This document shows positions 50,605 through 54,013 of a stretch of DNA of 54,013 nt, one piece after another (the first letter of the stretch is position 1; each line of letters starts with the position of its first letter). Source of the DNA: Cytophagales bacterium. Its GTDB lineage: Bacteria > Bacteroidota > Bacteroidia > Cytophagales > Spirosomataceae. Where the stretch lies: positions 1 through 54,013 of the forward strand of contig JAAFKE010000004.1 in NCBI GenBank assembly GCA_013298215.1. The letters run 5' to 3'. The position numbers and the translations under genes are program-made. The notes beneath the pieces are model-generated. The model ran no database searches. It was not told the origin of the DNA and was given only the letters and a program-made list of their open reading frames with translations.

Positions 50605-52278
50605 TCAAAAAAACTGGTACTCTTGGGCTCTCGTAATTGTTTTGACGAGTTTTTCGAGCGCAATCCGTACACTCGTCCCATTGCCCGAAGCCTTGTAGGC
50701 CGCCCATTCCATTTGCCAATTTAGGGGGCTGAGTTGGGCCAAAAGTGCTTGCCTAAAATATTCGTACCGCGTTGAGTCGGGCATTTCGGGCAGAAGCGTT
50801 TCGAGCAGTTCAGTCACCAAAACATCGACCAGCGCAGGGTTTGAAACATTGGCGGGGTTGTTCATAAACGCCACCACATCGAGCTGCACGCCGCCGAGGG
50901 TGTCGTAGTGCAACGAACCGTCGGGGTTAATTTTTTTGCCCTCAATCAACATCGAAGCTACGTTGTAGCGGTGAATGATCGTGGACGAATTGAACCACCC
51001 GTAGTCGTAGTTTGGTGCCACGTAATAGGGCGAATACCCAGCCACCGTGGGCGGTTCAAAGGCCATTTGGCCGCAGTACTGCAAAAACGCGTACATCACC
51101 CCAGTGCGCCAAAAGAGCCGATAGTGGTTCCAGCATTGTGGCAGGTTGTTGGCGACGGGTTGGGGCACGGCTATTTTGAAATAACTCATCGTCTGCAACA
51201 GCAGTTCTAACGGCGACTTAACAATGGCTCCCACGATCTCATCGTTTGTGGAGCCGTCGTCTTGGTCGTAAAAATGCTTGCTGGTCAATAACTTAGTTAA
51301 GGTTAGCCCCAAATTATAATCGTTGGCTGCCAAAAAAACCGCCAACGGAACGATCACATTTTGCTCGGTGGTGGTGTCAATATCTTTGCGCACAAAAAAA
51401 CGGTACAAGCGTCGGCAGGCGAAGCGAGCGGTCTCAGGCTTGGCGTATATCATCTCAACGAGCTTATCGAGTTCGTTGCGCATTTTGGCCTTGTCATCCG
51501 CCCCCACTCCCGTAATCTGCTGATTATTAAACCGATAGCTAAAAGTTTTGGTACTAAAACCGTGGTACATCGGCACAGGTTGGCCGCGCGTGAGTCCAGT
51601 ATCGGGGTCGGCGTTGGCGGGTGTTCGCTCGCCAATGCGCCAGCCCGCCAGTACGCGCGCTGTTTGCAAAATATCGTCTTCGGTGTAGTTGGTGTAGTCG
51701 CCAGCGGCGGTTTGGCTGCCTTTGCCGATGGTAAAAAGCTCTAAAAATTCGCGGGCAAAGTTAAGGTTCGGGTTCGGATGCTGGCTTTCGACCAGGTCTA
51801 AGTAGCGCATCATGGTGTTGTCGATGGCCACTTTTTTGGCAAACGTTTTCAGACTTCCCAGCGAGTAGAACCGCAAAAGCATGAGATGGTCCCAAAATTC
51901 TTCGGAAAAGGCCACGTTTGTGGGCGACATGACGAAGTTGGTGTGCAAAAACAACGACATTTTAGACCGCATACTCGGGTCGCGCAGCGCTTCGTTGAGC
52001 CACCAACCAATGACGTACTGCTTGCGGTCGGCATCGAAAGTAGTGGTACTGGGCGCGGGTACGGGCGGGTTGTTAATCCAAACTTGGCCATTGAGCGGGT
52101 CGATGGGTTGCGACATCAACAACGACGGGTTGGCCATGAGTTCGGCCACTGCCTGCGCGGGTGTTTTGGAGGCAAAGGCCAAAATTCGCTCCCGCGTGAC
52201 GTTATAGGTGCAGCGCCGCAACAAATGGGCGGCCAAACGTTTGGTCAGTATCCCCGAATACACATCAAGTGCGGCCAT
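50605..52278 (-). CDS. DUF1800 domain protein
   Basis: 557 residues, DUF1800. Seen: KRLAAHLLRRCTYNVTRERILAFA (about 13-36), WWLNEALRDPSMRSKMSLFLHTNFV (about 91-115), NPNLNFAREFLELFTIGKG (about 169-187), YTEDDILQTARVLAGWRI (about 199-216), and a C-terminal part (FEPPTVAGYSPYY). No signal peptide is visible. DUF1800 genes are usually followed by a DUF1501 gene; here rho follows instead, so the usual pair is missing. Function unknown. Start overlaps the end of the symporter gene by 14 bases, so the two are co-transcribed. Confidence 0.9.
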   Translation of the reverse strand: MAALDVYSGILTKRLAAHLLRRCTYNVTRERILAFASKTPAQAVAELMANPSLLMSQPIDPLNGQVWINNPPVPAPSTTTFDADRKQYVIGWWLNEALRDPSMRSKMSLFLHTNFVMSPTNVAFSEEFWDHLMLLRFYSLGSLKTFAKKVAIDNTMMRYLDLVESQHPNPNLNFAREFLELFTIGKGSQTAAGDYTNYTEDDILQTARVLAGWRIGERTPANADPDTGLTRGQPVPMYHGFSTKTFSYRFNNQQITGVGADDKAKMRNELDKLVEMIYAKPETARFACRRLYRFFVRKDIDTTTEQNVIVPLAVFLAANDYNLGLTLTKLLTSKHFYDQDDGSTNDEIVGAIVKSPLELLLQTMSYFKIAVPQPVANNLPQCWNHYRLFWRTGVMYAFLQYCGQMAFEPPTVAGYSPYYVAPNYDYGWFNSSTIIHRYNVASMLIEGKKINPDGSLHYDTLGGVQLDVVAFMNNPANVSNPALVDVLVTELLETLLPEMPDSTRYEYFRQALLAQLSPLNWQMEWAAYKASGNGTSVRIALEKLVKTITRAQEYQFF

Positions 52279-53965
52279 GTTGTTTCTTCAAGATTAACTT
52301 TTCCAGCGTCCAAGCAAACCCAACCACCAGTAAACAGCCAATGACGTTGAACCACAAAAAGGCAGTGAGCTCGAAGTACCAAACTGCTACAACGCCAATT
52401 TCTGACAATACTGCGGCGTACAGGGTGGCTTTGGCACCGATGTGCTTGCAATAAAATGCCACAATAAAAATACCAAGTATGACACCGTAGAAAAGAGACC
52501 CCAAAATATTGACGGCCTCAATCATACTTCCCATTCGGCTGGCGAAAAGCGAAATAAAAATGCAGAAAAGCCCCCAGCCAATCATGGCTACTTTGGAGGC
52601 GTTGAGGTAATGGGTTTCTGATGCCTCGGGGCGGTAGTATCGTTTGTAAACATCAACCACCGTGGTTGATGCCAGCGAACTGTAGGCCGCCGCAATGCTA
52701 CCCATCGACGCACTAAAAATGACGGCAATCAGCAAACCAATGAGGCCATGGGGCAAAAAATCGAGCACAAACCGCAAAAAAACGTAGTTGGTGTCGCTGG
52801 TGTCGGCACCTGGGTTATTTTTTTTAATCAAACCAACAACATCTTTCTTAATCGCTTTGGCTTCGCCGTCGGTGGCTTGAATCATTTTTTTTAGTCGCAA
52901 AATTCCAACCTCATCGTCTCGGTCGAGGGCCGCACTGAGTTGCGTTACCTCCGTTTTGCGGTTTTCGACAATCCGCTGGTGTTGCCGCTCCAACAGTGCG
53001 TAATCGGCGGCATAGGCACTGGTTTTGAGTTTTTCAGTTTCTTGGGTGTTAAAAAAAATGGGCGCGGGATTGTATTGGTAGAAAGTAAAAACCAGCACCC
53101 CGACCAGTAAAATTAGAAATTGCATGGGTACTTTCAACAAACCGTTCATCATTAAACCCAAACGACTCTGGCCGATCGACTGCCCCGTCAGATACCGACC
53201 CACCTGCGACTGGTCGGTACCGAAGTAGGAAAGCTGCAAAAAAAAACCACCGATTAGCCCCGACCAAATATTGTAGCGGCTGTCGGGATCGAACTTAAAA
53301 TCAATGGCGTTCAGCCGTCCCGCCTTGCCCGCCACTTGGAGGGCTTCTTTAAAACCAACGTTGCTCGGCAGCAGATGAACCACCATCCAACCCGCCGCCA
53401 CCATGGCCAGGGTCACAATGAGCATTTGCTGCACGTGGGTGTACGAGATGGCCTTGGTGCCACCCGCCACGCTATAAACCAGCACAATGCCACCCATGAG
53501 CACGTTTGTAAGATTAATGTCCCAACCCAAAATGGTGGACAGAATAATGGCTGGTGCATAAATAGACAAACCCGTTGAGAGGCCGCGCGAAATCAAAAAA
53601 AGGGCGGCCGTAAAAATTCTGACGCGGTGGTCGAAGCGGTTTTCTAAGTATTCGTAGGCGGTATAGACTTTAAGGCGGTGGAAAATCGGAATGAACGTGA
53701 CGCTCAAAACCACCATGGCCAGCGGAAGGCCGAAGTAAAACTGCACAAAACGCAGGCCATCGAAAAAACCCTGGCCTGGTGCCGACAAAAAGGTGATTGC
53801 GCTGGCCTGGGTGGCCATGACCGACAAACAAACGTGGTACCACGGCAGCGACTGGTTGGCCAGCAAATAGCCCTCAATGTTTTGGTCGCCCCTGTTTTTC
53901 CAAACGCCATACACAATAATAAAGGCGAGTGTTGCGCCCAAAACAGTCCAATCGGTGAGGCTCAT
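52265..53965 (-). CDS. Sodium:solute symporter (SSS family)
   Basis: 566 residues, inner membrane. Seen: about thirteen hydrophobic segments, with the N-terminal ITFLSAPGQGFFDGLRFVQFYFGLPLA (about 57-83), SVAGGTKAISYTHVQQMLI (about 164-182) and YFGTDQSQVGRYLTGQS (about 248-264), typical of the family. A soluble loop (about 310-385) with charged helical residues interrupts the middle. Substrate not predictable: sugars, sialic acid or organic acids are possible. It overlaps the start of the DUF1800 gene, and its start is 48 bases from the right edge of the window. Confidence 0.9.
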   Translation of the reverse strand: MSLTDWTVLGATLAFIIVYGVWKNRGDQNIEGYLLANQSLPWYHVCLSVMATQASAITFLSAPGQGFFDGLRFVQFYFGLPLAMVVLSVTFIPIFHRLKVYTAYEYLENRFDHRVRIFTAALFLISRGLSTGLSIYAPAIILSTILGWDINLTNVLMGGIVLVYSVAGGTKAISYTHVQQMLIVTLAMVAAGWMVVHLLPSNVGFKEALQVAGKAGRLNAIDFKFDPDSRYNIWSGLIGGFFLQLSYFGTDQSQVGRYLTGQSIGQSRLGLMMNGLLKVPMQFLILLVGVLVFTFYQYNPAPIFFNTQETEKLKTSAYAADYALLERQHQRIVENRKTEVTQLSAALDRDDEVGILRLKKMIQATDGEAKAIKKDVVGLIKKNNPGADTSDTNYVFLRFVLDFLPHGLIGLLIAVIFSASMGSIAAAYSSLASTTVVDVYKRYYRPEASETHYLNASKVAMIGWGLFCIFISLFASRMGSMIEAVNILGSLFYGVILGIFIVAFYCKHIGAKATLYAAVLSEIGVVAVWYFELTAFLWFNVIGCLLVVGFAWTLEKLILKKQHGRT

Positions 53966-54013
53966 TTTCTAAGTATTTGGGTTATTGTGTTGCCGCAATC
54001 TCAGTGAGACTGC

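Overview
The window looks like a chromosomal segment of a Bacteroidota bacterium, most likely a cytophaga-like lineage (order Cytophagales; genus not determinable by eye). The signs are a short primary sigma factor of 287 residues, promoters of the TAnnTTTG type in front of both tRNA genes, almost no Shine-Dalgarno sequences, a type II glutamine synthetase, a protein joining an HU-CCDC81-like domain to a SPOR domain, a barrel/TPR surface gene pair, a DUF349 protein and a menaquinone gene (menD). Most of the window is moderately GC-rich housekeeping DNA, interrupted by three AT-richer accessory patches.

Layout. (1) 1-3631: an accessory array of at least three complete gene cassettes on the minus strand, each followed by a long imperfect hairpin that looks like an integron attC site (119-314, 1134-1264, 2001-2190). 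The array starts at 3312, and the C-terminal stub of a tyrosine recombinase (3467-3631) lies just upstream of it. The cargo is an alpha/beta hydrolase, a membrane protein and a UPF0489/arginase-like protein. (2) 3742-18999: mtaB, glutamine synthetase, a short-chain dehydrogenase, a CHRD lipoprotein, dnaE, pdxH, a DUF349 protein, tRNA-Thr, a small lipoprotein, gyrA and a periplasmic TPR protein (to 19066). (3) 19081-22980: an AT-rich, plasmid-like island with a type Ib partition pair (ParA plus a ribbon-helix-helix protein), a small membrane protein that shares the N-terminal motif of the ribbon-helix-helix protein, about 1.3 kb without a recognisable gene, and an XRE regulator. (4) 23050-35590: dapD, gap, the trmB-folC-tonB-like operon, the TPR/beta-barrel/SPOR operon, a small conserved protein and a TPR lipoprotein. 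(5) 35591-36337: a one-gene AT-rich island (PaiB-like protein) wedged exactly between the stop codons of two convergent genes and bounded by inverted copies of a cassette-start-like motif. (6) 36338-54013: menD, rpoD, pnp, rpsO, an LptF/LptG permease, an SRPBCC protein, tRNA-Met, holA, acpH-like, a dCMP deaminase family protein, a CDF transporter, a Nudix hydrolase, a LysE family protein, rho, a DUF1800 protein and a sodium:solute symporter.

How the genes relate. The core genes cover replication (dnaE, holA, gyrA), transcription (rpoD, rho), RNA metabolism and translation (pnp, rpsO, mtaB, trmB, two tRNAs), envelope building (LptF/G-like, TonB-like, the TPR/barrel/SPOR operon) and cofactor or amino-acid synthesis (pdxH, folC, menD, dapD, glutamine synthetase).

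The most interesting observation is the cassette array. In each of three cassettes the distal core heptamer of the hairpin site exactly complements the heptamer at that cassette's own start (GTTATGC, GTTGGCG, GTTAGCG). That is expected if each cassette once closed into a circle and was inserted by site-specific recombination, as in integrons. However, the cores depart from the GTTRRRY consensus, two of the three sites are longer than typical attC sites, and the recombinase remnant does not have the C-terminal signature I know from canonical IntI. A second candidate is the possible membrane partner of the partition ATPase in the AT-rich island.
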